In this document: piece by piece, positions 1 to 8,041 of the stretch
Layout: each line of letters starts with the position of its first letter
How positions within the stretch are numbered: position 1 is the first letter of the stretch
From: Achromobacter pulmonis
GTDB lineage: Bacteria; Pseudomonadota; Gammaproteobacteria; Burkholderiales; Burkholderiaceae_B
Direction of reading: 5' to 3'
Assembly: GCF_902859765.1 (NCBI RefSeq)
Contig: NZ_CADIJV010000017.1
Location: 43,272 to 107,271 of the forward strand
DNA: 64,000 nucleotides
Notes under the pieces: generated by a model
The model's database searches: none
What the model was told of the DNA's origin: nothing
Seen by the model: only the letters and a program-made list of their open reading frames with translations
Program-made: the position numbers and the translations under genes

Positions 1-2
1 GC

Positions 3-737
3 GGCGAGGGCGCACGCGCCACTGCCATCACGCCCGCGTTGCGCGCCCGGCTGCTGGCGCAGCGCCGGGCGGGCCGGCGCCTGGCCAGTGTCTGTACCGG
101 CGCCCTGGTACTGGCGGGCGCGGGCCTGCTCGACGGCCGCCGCGCGACCACCCATTGGCGCCATGCCGCGATGCTGGCGCGCGATTACCCGGCGGTGCGT
201 GTCGAACCCGACCGCATCTACATCCGCGACGGCGACACCTGGACCTCGGCAGGCATTACCGCCGGCATCGACCTGGCGTTGGCGATGGTCGAGGCCGACC
301 TGGGCGCCGAACTGGCGGCCGTCACCGCGCGCGAGATGGTGGTGTACCACCGCCGCTCCGGCGGCCAGTCGCAGTTCTCGGCGCTGCAGGACCTGGCGCC
401 CGACAGCGAACGCATGCGCGCGGTGCTGGAACACATCCGCGCCAACCTGGGCGCGGCCCTGACGGTGGAGCATCTGGCCGAAGTGGCGTGCGTCAGCCCA
501 CGCCAATTGCTGCGCAGCTTCAAGGCCGAAACCGGCGAGACCCCCGCCAAGGCGGTCGAGCGCATCCGCGCCGAGGCGGCCCGGGCGCGCATCGAGGCGG
601 GCGACGGCAGCATCGACAGCGTGGCGCGTCGCGTCGGCTTCATGGACAGCGAACGCATGCGGCGCGCCTTCCTGCGGGTCTACGGCCAGCCGCCGCAGGC
701 CCTGCGCCGCGCCGCGCGCAACGCCGCGTTGGCATGA
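3..737 (+). CDS. GlxA-type AraC-family transcriptional regulator (5' truncated by window edge)
   Basis: The reading frame is open to the left edge, so the N terminus is missing. The visible part begins inside a DJ-1/PfpI-like domain: the nucleophile-elbow motif SVCTGALVLAGAGLLDGRRA and the following TTHW are typical of GlxA-type regulators. The C-terminal ~100 residues form an AraC double helix-turn-helix (first HTH around VEHLAEVACVSPRQLLRSF, second around IDSVARRVGFMDSERMRRAF). Proteins of this family are cytoplasmic activators whose DJ-1-like domain senses a small ligand rather than acting as a protease. Full-length members have about 320 residues; 244 codons are visible here. Ligand and targets cannot be told from the sequence. 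It ends 66 bp before the siderophore regulator on the same strand but looks unrelated to it. Confidence 0.88.
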   Translation, partial: GEGARATAITPALRARLLAQRRAGRRLASVCTGALVLAGAGLLDGRRATTHWRHAAMLARDYPAVRVEPDRIYIRDGDTWTSAGITAGIDLALAMVEADLGAELAAVTAREMVVYHRRSGGQSQFSALQDLAPDSERMRAVLEHIRANLGAALTVEHLAEVACVSPRQLLRSFKAETGETPAKAVERIRAEAARARIEAGDGSIDSVARRVGFMDSERMRRAFLRVYGQPPQALRRAARNAALA

Positions 738-753
738 GAGAGGCCAAAACGGT

Positions 754-772
754 AATAATAGTCACTCTCATT
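754..772 (+). promoter_or_regulatory. Possible degenerate Fur box upstream of the AraC-type regulator
   Basis: The A/T-rich stretch AATAATAGTCACTCTCATT stands out from the GC-rich surroundings and loosely matches the 19-bp Fur consensus. It is much weaker than the two perfect boxes before the receptor genes. It lies about 30 bp before the GTG start of the regulator, where an iron-dependent operator would be expected. Confidence 0.35.
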
Positions 773-803
773 AAACTATCGACTCCTGCCCGGGCCCGCC
801 ACC

Positions 804-1688
804 GTGACTGCTTCGCCCCTTGAACTCGATTGGGCCGTTCCGGCCGTCATGCCCGCCATGTCGCTGGCTGGCGGTACGCTGCGTTTCGAGCGCGGCGAGC
901 GGATGCAGGAAGACTTGGCGCCAGGCCTGAAGCTGGTGCTGGTGCTCGAAGGCGAGCTGCGCTACCGCGTGCCGGGCGCGCCGGCCGCGCCGGCCGCGCA
1001 GGTCAGCGGGCCGCTGCTGCACCTGAGCCTGTGCCGCGACCCGCTGCGCATGGAACACGAATTCGGCGCGCGCCGCGCGTTGCGCTTCGTGTCACTGCGC
1101 ACCTCGTTGGCGCATCTGCGCGAATCCCTGTCGCTCGAACCCATCGACATCGCGCGGCTGCTGCGCGCGCCGCGCGACGGTGCGCCCTACGCCGATGCCA
1201 ACTTGCGCCTGGCGGCGCCGCTACAGGCCCTGGGCCGGCAGATGCTGGCCTGCCCGATGCAGGGGGCGCTCAAGCGCATGTACCTGTCGGCCAAGGCCCT
1301 GGAACTGACTGCGCTGGCGCTGGGCGCCCTGCAACCGGCGCCGGCGGCGACCTCGGCCGGCCTGTCGTGCGCCGATACCGAGTGCCTGCATCACGCGCGC
1401 GACCTGCTGGCGGCGGATCTTCAGCATCCGCCCACTTTGCCCGAGCTGGCGCGCCGGGTTGGCATCAACGTCAACAAACTCACCACAGGCTTTCGCCAAC
1501 TGTTCGGATGCAGCGTCTATGCTTTCGTGCGCGAACAGCGCATGGCACGGGCACACGCGCTGCTGGCCGCCGGCGCGATGGGCGTGTCCGAAGCCGCCTA
1601 TGCCTGCGGTTATACCGATTCGCACTTCACCAAGGCTTTCCAGCGTCGCTACGGCGTGCTGCCAAGCGCGTTGATCGCCGGCCGCTGA
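804..1688 (+). CDS. AraC-family regulator of the siderophore-uptake locus (PchR/AlcR type)
   Basis: A 294-residue protein with an unrecognised N-terminal sensory half and a C-terminal AraC DNA-binding domain from about residue 195: first HTH around LPELARRVGINVNKLTTGF, second around VSEAAYACGYTDSHFTKAF, ending in the typical RRYGVLPSAL. PchR and AlcR activators of this layout bind a ferric siderophore in the cytoplasm and switch on the cognate receptor and transport genes. Its position directly ahead of two Fur-controlled receptors supports that role; the ligand is unknown. Translation probably starts at the GTG used here, since no ATG lies near it. A 17-bp direct repeat with 21-bp period upstream of the second receptor (4049-4086) is a candidate binding site. 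Confidence 0.85.
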   Translation: MTASPLELDWAVPAVMPAMSLAGGTLRFERGERMQEDLAPGLKLVLVLEGELRYRVPGAPAAPAAQVSGPLLHLSLCRDPLRMEHEFGARRALRFVSLRTSLAHLRESLSLEPIDIARLLRAPRDGAPYADANLRLAAPLQALGRQMLACPMQGALKRMYLSAKALELTALALGALQPAPAATSAGLSCADTECLHHARDLLAADLQHPPTLPELARRVGINVNKLTTGFRQLFGCSVYAFVREQRMARAHALLAAGAMGVSEAAYACGYTDSHFTKAFQRRYGVLPSALIAGR

Positions 1689-1796
1689 ACGCGCCCCGGG
1701 GCGCTTGCGCGCGTCGCCGCGCGCGGCCGAGTTCGCGATCACCATAGCAATGGTCTTACAAACGCGTAGACGTTGCGGTTTCTTCCCGAAATTGTA

Positions 1797-1811
1797 TGAG
1801 AATAATTCTCA
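1797..1811. promoter_or_regulatory. Fur box before first siderophore receptor
   Basis: TGAGAATAATTCTCA is a perfect 7-1-7 inverted repeat and matches the Fur core pattern. It ends 24 bp before the chosen ATG of the receptor gene. The identical 15-mer recurs at 4117-4131 before the second receptor. Iron repression of both receptors follows from the known behaviour of Fur. Confidence 0.88.
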
Positions 1812-1835
1812 ATGTCAAAAGAGGGAGAAGTACTC

Positions 1836-3971
1836 ATGCGTTTACGGTTCAGGAACAAGGCGCGCCGCGCGCGGGCGGCACGCCATTGGCCACTGTGGCT
1901 GGCGCTGGCGGCGGGGCCGGCGCTGGCCGATCGCACCCAGGAAGCGGCCACGCTGCCGGCGGTCACGGTCAGCGGCGAACGCCAGGCCGGCGCCGCGTTG
2001 CAACCGACACTGGGCAAGCTGCCCCTGAGCGTGCGCGAGACACCGCAGTCAATCTCGGTGATCGGTCCGCAACAGATGCAGCAGCAGAACCTGCAGAGCC
2101 TGGACGACGTCATGCGGCACGCCACCGGCATTACGGTACAGCCGCACAATCGACTCACGACGGGTTACTACTCGCGCGGCTTCAAGATCGACTCGTTCGA
2201 GCAGGACGGCGTGCCGAGCATGATGGGTAACGTTGCCGCGGGCCCCGAAGACATCGCCGTCTTTGAACGCATCGAGATCCTGCGCGGCGCCAACGGTCTG
2301 TTGCATGGCGCTGGCAATCCGGCGGCCACGGTGAACCTGGTGCGCAAGCGTCCGCAACGCGAATTCACTTTCGGCGGCGAAGTCAGCGCCGGCAGTTGGG
2401 ACCGCTACCGCGGCATGGCGGACCTGGGCGGTCCGCTCAACGACAGCGGCAGCGTGCGTGGTCGCATCGTCGGCGTCCTGGAGGACCGCGGATTCTTCTA
2501 TCAGGCCGCGAACCAGAAGACTGGGCTGTTCTATGGCGTCGGCGAGGTCGACCTTGGGGCCGCCACGGTCTTGTCGGCTGGCCTGCAATACCAGCGTGTG
2601 CGTTCCAATCCGCCACCCAGCATGGGCGGCGTGCCGCGCTACAAGGATGGCAGTCCGCTCGGCCTGAAGCGCTCGACCAACCTGGAATCCATCGACAGCC
2701 ATTCCAACTGGAACACCACGCGCGTGTTTGCCGACCTGGAACACCGCATCGGCCATGGCTGGAATGCCAGGATCAGCTTCAATCACCTGAAGTCCGATTC
2801 CGAAATGAAGTATCTCACCGGCATGGGCGGCGTCGATCCGAAGACGGGCACCGGCACGACGCTGTACGGCCAGGGAATCCGCTACGAGAATAGCCAGACC
2901 AGCGTCGACGCCTATGTCAGCGGACCGGTCGAATTGTTCGGCCGGCGCCACGAGTTGCTGTTCGGCGCCAATTCGCTGCGCACTACCTGGGAGAACGCCA
3001 ACGCGGTCGCGCTCGGCACCGTGCACGGCACGCCCATCGACGTGTTCAACTGGAATCCCCACGATGTCCCCAGCTACGACGTCGGCCCCTACGAATCCAC
3101 AGGCAAGAACCCGGAGCGCGAACAGGGTATCTACGGCATGGGCCGTTTCTCGCTGGCCGATCCCGTCACCTTGGTGCTGGGCGGTCGTTTCGACTGGAGC
3201 CGCTTGGCATCGCCGACCGTCGAGAAGCGTGTCAACGCCAAATTCACACCCTATGGCGGGTTGATCGTCGACCTGAACCGCCGCTGGTCGCTGTATGGCA
3301 GCTATGCACAGGTGTTCAAACCGCAGGGGGATAAGAATAGTGCCGGCGAGATGCTCGACCCGATGACCGGCGCCAACTACGAAGCCGGCGTCAAGGGTGA
3401 ACTGGCGGACGCGTTGAATATTTCACTGGCGATGTTCCAGATCGACCAGAAAGACCGCGCGCAGGCCGAGCCTTCGCCGGTGCCCTGCCGAGGCAGGAAC
3501 TGCCCCTCCATCTCGGGCGGAAAAGTGCGAAGCCGTGGTTTCGAGGTCGAGGTTGCTGGTGACATTACTCCCTATTGGAACTTGGTGGCGGGGTACACCT
3601 TCAACACCACCCGTTACCTGGCAGACACCCGTGCCGCGGGCCAACCTCTCGCCAGCTTCGCTCCCAAGCACATTTTCCGCCTTTGGACCGAGTACGCCTT
3701 GCCGGCACTGGAGCGGCGCCTGAGCGTGGGTGGGGGCGTGCAGGTGCAGTCGGGCTTCTACAACGTGGCCGGCCCCATCACCGTGAGCCAGGGAGGCTAT
3801 GCCTTGGCCGACCTGCGCGTGGCCTACCGCATCGACAAGCACGTGACCGTGGCGCTCAACGCCAACAACCTGTTCGACCGCGTCTACTACCAGCGCCTGA
3901 GCGACGCCAACTGGACCAACTACTACGGTGAGCCGCGCAACTTCATGCTGACGGTGCGCGCCGACTACTGA
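1836..3971 (+). CDS. TonB-dependent ferric-siderophore receptor (first of a tandem pair)
   Basis: An outer-membrane receptor of 711 residues in the FpvA/FauA/FoxA group. After an N-terminal signal (basic RLRFRNKARRARAARHW, hydrophobic core, cleavage near ALA-DR) comes a short TonB-box-like segment (LPAVTVSGE). The plug domain follows (RETPQSISVIGPQQMQQQN, then RIEILRGANGLLHGAGNPA), then a C-terminal beta-barrel ending in NFMLTVRADY with the expected terminal aromatic residue. There is no extra N-terminal signalling domain, so it is a transport-only receptor. The ATG at 1836 is preferred over the in-frame ATG at 1812: it has a good ribosome site (GAGGGAGAAG), and 1812 abuts the Fur box. It is very similar to the next gene along its whole length, indicating tandem duplication and divergence. 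The ligand is unknown, probably a hydroxamate-type or foreign siderophore. Confidence 0.93.
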   Translation: MRLRFRNKARRARAARHWPLWLALAAGPALADRTQEAATLPAVTVSGERQAGAALQPTLGKLPLSVRETPQSISVIGPQQMQQQNLQSLDDVMRHATGITVQPHNRLTTGYYSRGFKIDSFEQDGVPSMMGNVAAGPEDIAVFERIEILRGANGLLHGAGNPAATVNLVRKRPQREFTFGGEVSAGSWDRYRGMADLGGPLNDSGSVRGRIVGVLEDRGFFYQAANQKTGLFYGVGEVDLGAATVLSAGLQYQRVRSNPPPSMGGVPRYKDGSPLGLKRSTNLESIDSHSNWNTTRVFADLEHRIGHGWNARISFNHLKSDSEMKYLTGMGGVDPKTGTGTTLYGQGIRYENSQTSVDAYVSGPVELFGRRHELLFGANSLRTTWENANAVALGTVHGTPIDVFNWNPHDVPSYDVGPYESTGKNPEREQGIYGMGRFSLADPVTLVLGGRFDWSRLASPTVEKRVNAKFTPYGGLIVDLNRRWSLYGSYAQVFKPQGDKNSAGEMLDPMTGANYEAGVKGELADALNISLAMFQIDQKDRAQAEPSPVPCRGRNCPSISGGKVRSRGFEVEVAGDITPYWNLVAGYTFNTTRYLADTRAAGQPLASFAPKHIFRLWTEYALPALERRLSVGGGVQVQSGFYNVAGPITVSQGGYALADLRVAYRIDKHVTVALNANNLFDRVYYQRLSDANWTNYYGEPRNFMLTVRADY

Positions 3972-4048
3972 CCGTCGCCATCGTCGCGCCGGCCATCGCG
4001 CGTTGCACGACGCGCCTTGGCCGGCGCTTGCCGGTCCGGCCGGCAAAA

Positions 4049-4086
4049 ACTTCCGCAATCGCCAGCGAGACTTCCGCAATCGCCAG
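4049..4086 (+). repeat. Two 17-bp direct repeats with 21-bp period upstream of the second receptor
   Basis: ACTTCCGCAATCGCCAG occurs at 4049-4065 and again, without mismatch, at 4070-4086, separated by CGAG. The period of two helical turns puts both copies on the same DNA face. The pair ends 30 bp before the Fur box of the second receptor, a position suited to an AraC-family activator such as the product of 804-1688. Nothing this clear is seen before the first receptor; only a loose partial match (GCGATCACCA) lies at 1735-1744. Confidence 0.6.
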
Positions 4087-4116
4087 TGGCTCATGCGGCT
4101 GCTCTCTAGAATGGTT

Positions 4117-4131
4117 TGAGAATAATTCTCA
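4117..4131. promoter_or_regulatory. Fur box before second siderophore receptor
   Basis: Perfect palindrome TGAGAATAATTCTCA, identical to the copy at 1797-1811. It ends 23 bp before the GTG start of the second receptor, so this receptor has its own iron-regulated promoter rather than depending only on read-through. Confidence 0.88.
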
Positions 4132-4154
4132 GTAACCAGGAAAGAGGAACGGCG

Positions 4155-6287
4155 GTGCAATCAAGGTTCAGGAACAGGGCGGCACAGCCGCGCAAGGGCG
4201 CGGCGCGCCATTGGCCGGTCTGGCTGGCTTTGACAGCGGCGGGGCCGGTGGCGGCGCAAGTGGCCGATAGTGCAGCGACCTTGCCGGCGGTCACCGTCAG
4301 CGGCGAGCGCGATGCGACCGCGCAGACGCCCACGTTGGGCAAGCTGCCGTTGACGGTGCGCGAGACCCCGCAATCGATCACTGTGATCGGCCAGGAACAG
4401 ATGCGGCAGCAGAACCTGCAGAGCCTGGACGACGTCATGCAGCACGCCACTGGCATTACGGTGCAGCCGTACCAGTTGCTGACCACGGCCTACTATTCCC
4501 GCGGCTTCAAGGTCGACTCCTACGAGCAGGACGGCGTGCCCGTGCTGATGGGCAACATGGCTGCCTCGCCGCAGGACATGGCGGTGTACGAACGCGTCGA
4601 GATCCTGCGCGGCGCCAATGGCCTGCTGCACGGCGCTGGCAACCCGGCCGCCACCGTCAACCTGGTGCGCAAGCGCCCGCCGCGCGAGTTCGCCTTCAGC
4701 GGCGGAGTCAGTGCCGGCAGTTGGGACCGCTACCGCGCCGAGGCCGACCTGGGCGGCCCGCTCAATGCCAGCGGCAGCGTGCGCGGGCGCCTCGTCACGG
4801 CGTTCGAGGATCGCGGCTATTTCTACGACGTGGCCGACCAGAAGTCTGCGCTGTTCTACGGCATCGGCGAGGTCGACCTGGGCCCGGATACGGTGCTGTC
4901 GGCCGGGCTGCAATACCAGCGTATCCGCTCCACCACCAACATGGCGGGTGTGCCGCGCTACAAGGATGGCGGCGACATCGGCCTGAAGCGCTCGACCTAC
5001 CTGGACGCCGCGTGGGATCGCTTCAACTGGAACACCACGCGCGTGTTCGCCGACCTGGAACACCGCTTCGGTCAGGGCTGGCGCGCCAAGGTCAGCGCCA
5101 ACTATCTCACCGCCGACAGCAACCTGAAGTACGCCGGCGCCTACGGCGCGATCGACCGCCAGACCGGCCAGGGCTCGGCACTGATGGGCGGCGCCTACAA
5201 GTTCGACAACACCCAGGCCAGCGTCGATGCCTACGTCAGCGGCCCGGTGGAACTGTTCGGCCGCCGCCACGAGCTGCTATTCGGCGGCAATGCCCAGCGC
5301 ACCACGACCGAGCAGTACACCGGCCAACTGACGCCGGCGCTGCGCGTGCCGGTCAACGTATTCGACTGGGATCCGCGCAGCGTGCCAGAGCCCGGCGTCG
5401 GCCCCTACACTTCGCCGGGCCAGACGCGCGCTCGCCAGCAGGGCGTCTACGGCATGGGCCGCTTTTCGCTGGCTGATCCGCTGACGCTGGTGTTGGGCGG
5501 ACGCATGAGCAGGTGGAACCAGGACGCCCCCGGTTCACGCCAGCGCATCAACCCCGAATTCACGCCCTACGGCGGCCTGATCGTCGACCTGGACCGCCAG
5601 TGGTCGTTGTACGGCAGCTATGCCGAGGTGTTCCAGCCGCAGACGCAGCTGACGCGCGAGGGGCAGGGGCTGGATCCGGTCACCGGCGCCAACTACGAGG
5701 CCGGCATCAAGGGCGAGCTGATGGACGGCGCGCTGAACGTGTCGCTGGCGGTGTTCCAGATCCGCCAGAAGAACCGCGCGCAGCAGGATCCGGCCTGGCC
5801 CTGCGTCGGCCAGACCTGCTACTACGTGGCTGGCGGCGAGGTGCGCAGCCGGGGCTTCGAGGCCGAGGCCAGCGGCGACATCACGCCGTACTGGACGGTG
5901 GCCGCGGGCTACACCTTCAACACCAGCAAGTACCTGACCGACACCCAGGCTGGCGGCCAGCCGTTCGCCAGTTTCACGCCCAGGCACATCTTCCGGCTGT
6001 GGATGAACTATGCGCTGCCGACGATGCAGCGGCGCCTGAGCGTGGGCGGCGGGCTGCAGGTGCAATCGGGCTACTCGACCGTGTCGGGCCCGGTCACGCT
6101 GCGCCAGGGCGGCTACGCGCTGGTCGACCTGCGCTTGGCCTATCGCTTCGACAAGCACCTGAGCGCCGCGCTGAACGTCAACAACGTGTTCGACCGCGGC
6201 TACTACCAGAGCCTGTCCGGCACCGCCTGGAACAACCGCTACGGCGAGCCCCGCAACGTCATGCTGACCCTGCGCGCCGAGTATTGA
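4155..6287 (+). CDS. TonB-dependent ferric-siderophore receptor (second of a tandem pair)
   Basis: A 710-residue outer-membrane receptor, the close paralogue of the preceding gene. It has a signal sequence (core PVWLALTAAGPVAA), a TonB-box-like LPAVTVSGE, a plug with RETPQSITVIGQEQMRQQN and VEILRGANGLLHGAGNPA, and a beta-barrel ending NVMLTLRAEY. Most differences from its twin fall in barrel segments likely to be extracellular loops (for example after PRYKDGG and after CVGQTCYY), as expected if the two copies have diverged in ligand range. The start is taken as GTG 4155: it follows the ribosome site AAAGAGGAA and aligns with the first receptor's N terminus, whereas upstream in-frame codons run through the Fur box. 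The cupin and permease genes follow on the same strand. Confidence 0.93.
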   Translation: MQSRFRNRAAQPRKGAARHWPVWLALTAAGPVAAQVADSAATLPAVTVSGERDATAQTPTLGKLPLTVRETPQSITVIGQEQMRQQNLQSLDDVMQHATGITVQPYQLLTTAYYSRGFKVDSYEQDGVPVLMGNMAASPQDMAVYERVEILRGANGLLHGAGNPAATVNLVRKRPPREFAFSGGVSAGSWDRYRAEADLGGPLNASGSVRGRLVTAFEDRGYFYDVADQKSALFYGIGEVDLGPDTVLSAGLQYQRIRSTTNMAGVPRYKDGGDIGLKRSTYLDAAWDRFNWNTTRVFADLEHRFGQGWRAKVSANYLTADSNLKYAGAYGAIDRQTGQGSALMGGAYKFDNTQASVDAYVSGPVELFGRRHELLFGGNAQRTTTEQYTGQLTPALRVPVNVFDWDPRSVPEPGVGPYTSPGQTRARQQGVYGMGRFSLADPLTLVLGGRMSRWNQDAPGSRQRINPEFTPYGGLIVDLDRQWSLYGSYAEVFQPQTQLTREGQGLDPVTGANYEAGIKGELMDGALNVSLAVFQIRQKNRAQQDPAWPCVGQTCYYVAGGEVRSRGFEAEASGDITPYWTVAAGYTFNTSKYLTDTQAGGQPFASFTPRHIFRLWMNYALPTMQRRLSVGGGLQVQSGYSTVSGPVTLRQGGYALVDLRLAYRFDKHLSAALNVNNVFDRGYYQSLSGTAWNNRYGEPRNVMLTLRAEY

Positions 6288-6351
6288 ACGGCGCGCGCCA
6301 CACGGGCGGCGCGGGCGCGCCGTCCGTCCATCGTTCGAAGGAGAAAACGGA

Positions 6352-6759
6352 TTGGCCACGCTCATCCCCCCGCCAGTGTTCGACTGGCTCGACCATTTCA
6401 TGGCGCTGGGCGCCGACGGCGCCATGCGCGATCTCGGCAGGCTGCGGCGCCTGGCGCCACACGAGGGTTGGCTGGTCGGCGTCAAGGCCGCGGCCTGCGA
6501 CGCTGATGTGCATGGCGACGTCTGGGAACGCCACCCGGCGGGCGAGGAAATGCTCTGTGTGCTGGAAGGCCGCGTGGTGCTGACACTGATGGACGAGGGC
6601 GGCGCCGAGACCGACGTGCTGCTGGACGCGCGGCGTAGCGTGGTGGTGCCGCGCGGGGTCTGGCACCGCCTGCACGTGGCCTGTCCGGCCCGCATCCTGT
6701 TCGTCACGCCCGGGCACGGCAGTGAACATCGCCGCGCCGGCGCGGCCTCGCAAGTTTGA
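6352..6759 (+). CDS. Small cupin-domain protein in the siderophore locus
   Basis: A 135-residue single-domain cupin. The barrel motifs are visible as HPAGEEMLCVLEGRVVLTLMD (metal-site region with His, Glu and a GRVVL turn) and PRGVWHRLHV (second motif with His). No signal peptide is seen, so it is probably cytoplasmic. A TTG start is chosen because of the ribosome site AAGGAGAAAA just upstream. The stop overlaps the ribosome site of the permease gene, implying translational coupling and one operon with the receptors. The cupin fold alone does not reveal the reaction; a role in processing or sensing the imported ferric siderophore is an inference from context. Confidence 0.75.
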   Translation: MATLIPPPVFDWLDHFMALGADGAMRDLGRLRRLAPHEGWLVGVKAAACDADVHGDVWERHPAGEEMLCVLEGRVVLTLMDEGGAETDVLLDARRSVVVPRGVWHRLHVACPARILFVTPGHGSEHRRAGAASQV

Positions 6760-6770
6760 AGGAAGCCGAC

Positions 6771-7976
6771 GTGAAGCTTACTGCCAACGCGCGCCTGTTC
6801 GTCATGATCGGCGCGCTCTATTTTTCCCAGGGCATTCCGCTGGGCGTGGCCATGGAGGCATTGCCCACGCTGCTGCGGCGCGATGGCGCGCCCCTGCATG
6901 CGCTGGCCTGGCTGCCGCTGGTGGGGCTGCCCTGGGTGCTGAAATTCCTGTGGGCGCCGCGGGTCGACAACCGTTGGCACGCCACGCTCGGCCGGCGCCG
7001 CAGCTGGATCCTGCCAATGCAGGCCGTGGTGCTGGCCTGCCTGGCGGCGGTGGCCGTGACCGGCATCGCCGCCACCAGCGCGCCCTGGGTGGTGGGCCTG
7101 ATGGCGCTGGCCTCGCTGGCCAGTGCCACGCAGGACATCGCCACCGATGGCCTGACCGCCGAGCGTTTCTCGGGCCAGGCGCTGGCGCGCGCCAACGCCG
7201 TGCAGGTGGGCGGCACCATGGTCGGCTTTTTCGCCGGCGGGCCAGGCTGCCTGGTGCTGGCGGGCTGGCTGGGGCAGGGCGGCGCGCTGGCGCTGCTGGC
7301 CGCGGTGGTGGCGTTCAGCCTGCTGCTGGCGCTGGGGTGGCGTGAAACCGCCTTGCCCGCGCCGGCCGGCGCTCCACGGCGCGCCACGCTGGCCGGCTTC
7401 GCGCGCCGCCCCGGCGCCTGGGCGCTGGTGCTGGCGGCTTTTCTGTCGGCTATGACGGCGGTGGCGGGCTATGGGCTGTCCAAGCTGTTCCTGGTCGATG
7501 CGGGCTGGCCGGTGGACGCGGTGGGGCGGTTGGGCATGGCCGGCGGCGTGGTGACGGTGCTGCTGGGCTGCGGCGGCGGAGCCTGGCTGGTCGGGCGATT
7601 GGGCGCGCGCGGCGCCCTGGCCCTGGGGTTGGCTACCTCGGGCGCGGCCGCGGTGGCCTGGCTGGCGCAGGCGCAGGGCTGGGCCGCGCAGGCCGCGCCG
7701 ATGGCCTACGTGGCCCAGACGCTGGGTTCGTTCGGTGCCGGCGCGGCCTCGGTGGCGTTGATGACGCTGGCGATGCGCTTTGCCGCCCGCGGCGCGCAGG
7801 CCGGCACCGACATGACGGCGGTGCAGAGCGCGCGCGACCTGGGCGAGATCCTGACCTCGTCGCTCATCACCGGGCTGGCCGCCACGCTCGGCTATGCCGC
7901 CGGCTTCGGCGGGGGACTGCTGGAGGCCGTGGTCACGCTGGCTTTCGTGGCGCTGGCGCTACGCCGTCCGGGGTGA
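6771..7976 (+). CDS. MFS permease of the RhtX/FptX siderophore-uptake family
   Basis: A 401-residue inner-membrane protein with about 12 hydrophobic spans. Recognisable family segments are LYFSQGIPLGVAMEALPTLL near the N terminus, PWVLKFLWAPRVDNRW (first cytoplasmic loop) and ATQDIATDGLTAERF. RhtX and FptX each act alone as inner-membrane carriers of an intact ferric siderophore, in place of an ABC transporter; no ABC transporter genes are present here. The GTG at 6771 is preferred to an upstream TTG since AAGGAAG sits at the right distance. It completes a receptor-permease route for one siderophore class, with ExbB/ExbD genes elsewhere in the window (61.6-62.6 kb) as a possible energy source. 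Confidence 0.85.
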   Translation: MKLTANARLFVMIGALYFSQGIPLGVAMEALPTLLRRDGAPLHALAWLPLVGLPWVLKFLWAPRVDNRWHATLGRRRSWILPMQAVVLACLAAVAVTGIAATSAPWVVGLMALASLASATQDIATDGLTAERFSGQALARANAVQVGGTMVGFFAGGPGCLVLAGWLGQGGALALLAAVVAFSLLLALGWRETALPAPAGAPRRATLAGFARRPGAWALVLAAFLSAMTAVAGYGLSKLFLVDAGWPVDAVGRLGMAGGVVTVLLGCGGGAWLVGRLGARGALALGLATSGAAAVAWLAQAQGWAAQAAPMAYVAQTLGSFGAGAASVALMTLAMRFAARGAQAGTDMTAVQSARDLGEILTSSLITGLAATLGYAAGFGGGLLEAVVTLAFVALALRRPG

Positions 7977-8041
7977 CATGGCGTTTCGGGCGGTTGCGGC
8001 TACACTTGTGCGCCGTTTTGCTTTCAAGCCCCCGAAATTCC

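Noticed and set aside
1812-1835. Earlier ATG for the first receptor
   Set aside because: It directly abuts the Fur box and lacks a ribosome site; the ATG at 1836 has one and aligns with the paralogue.
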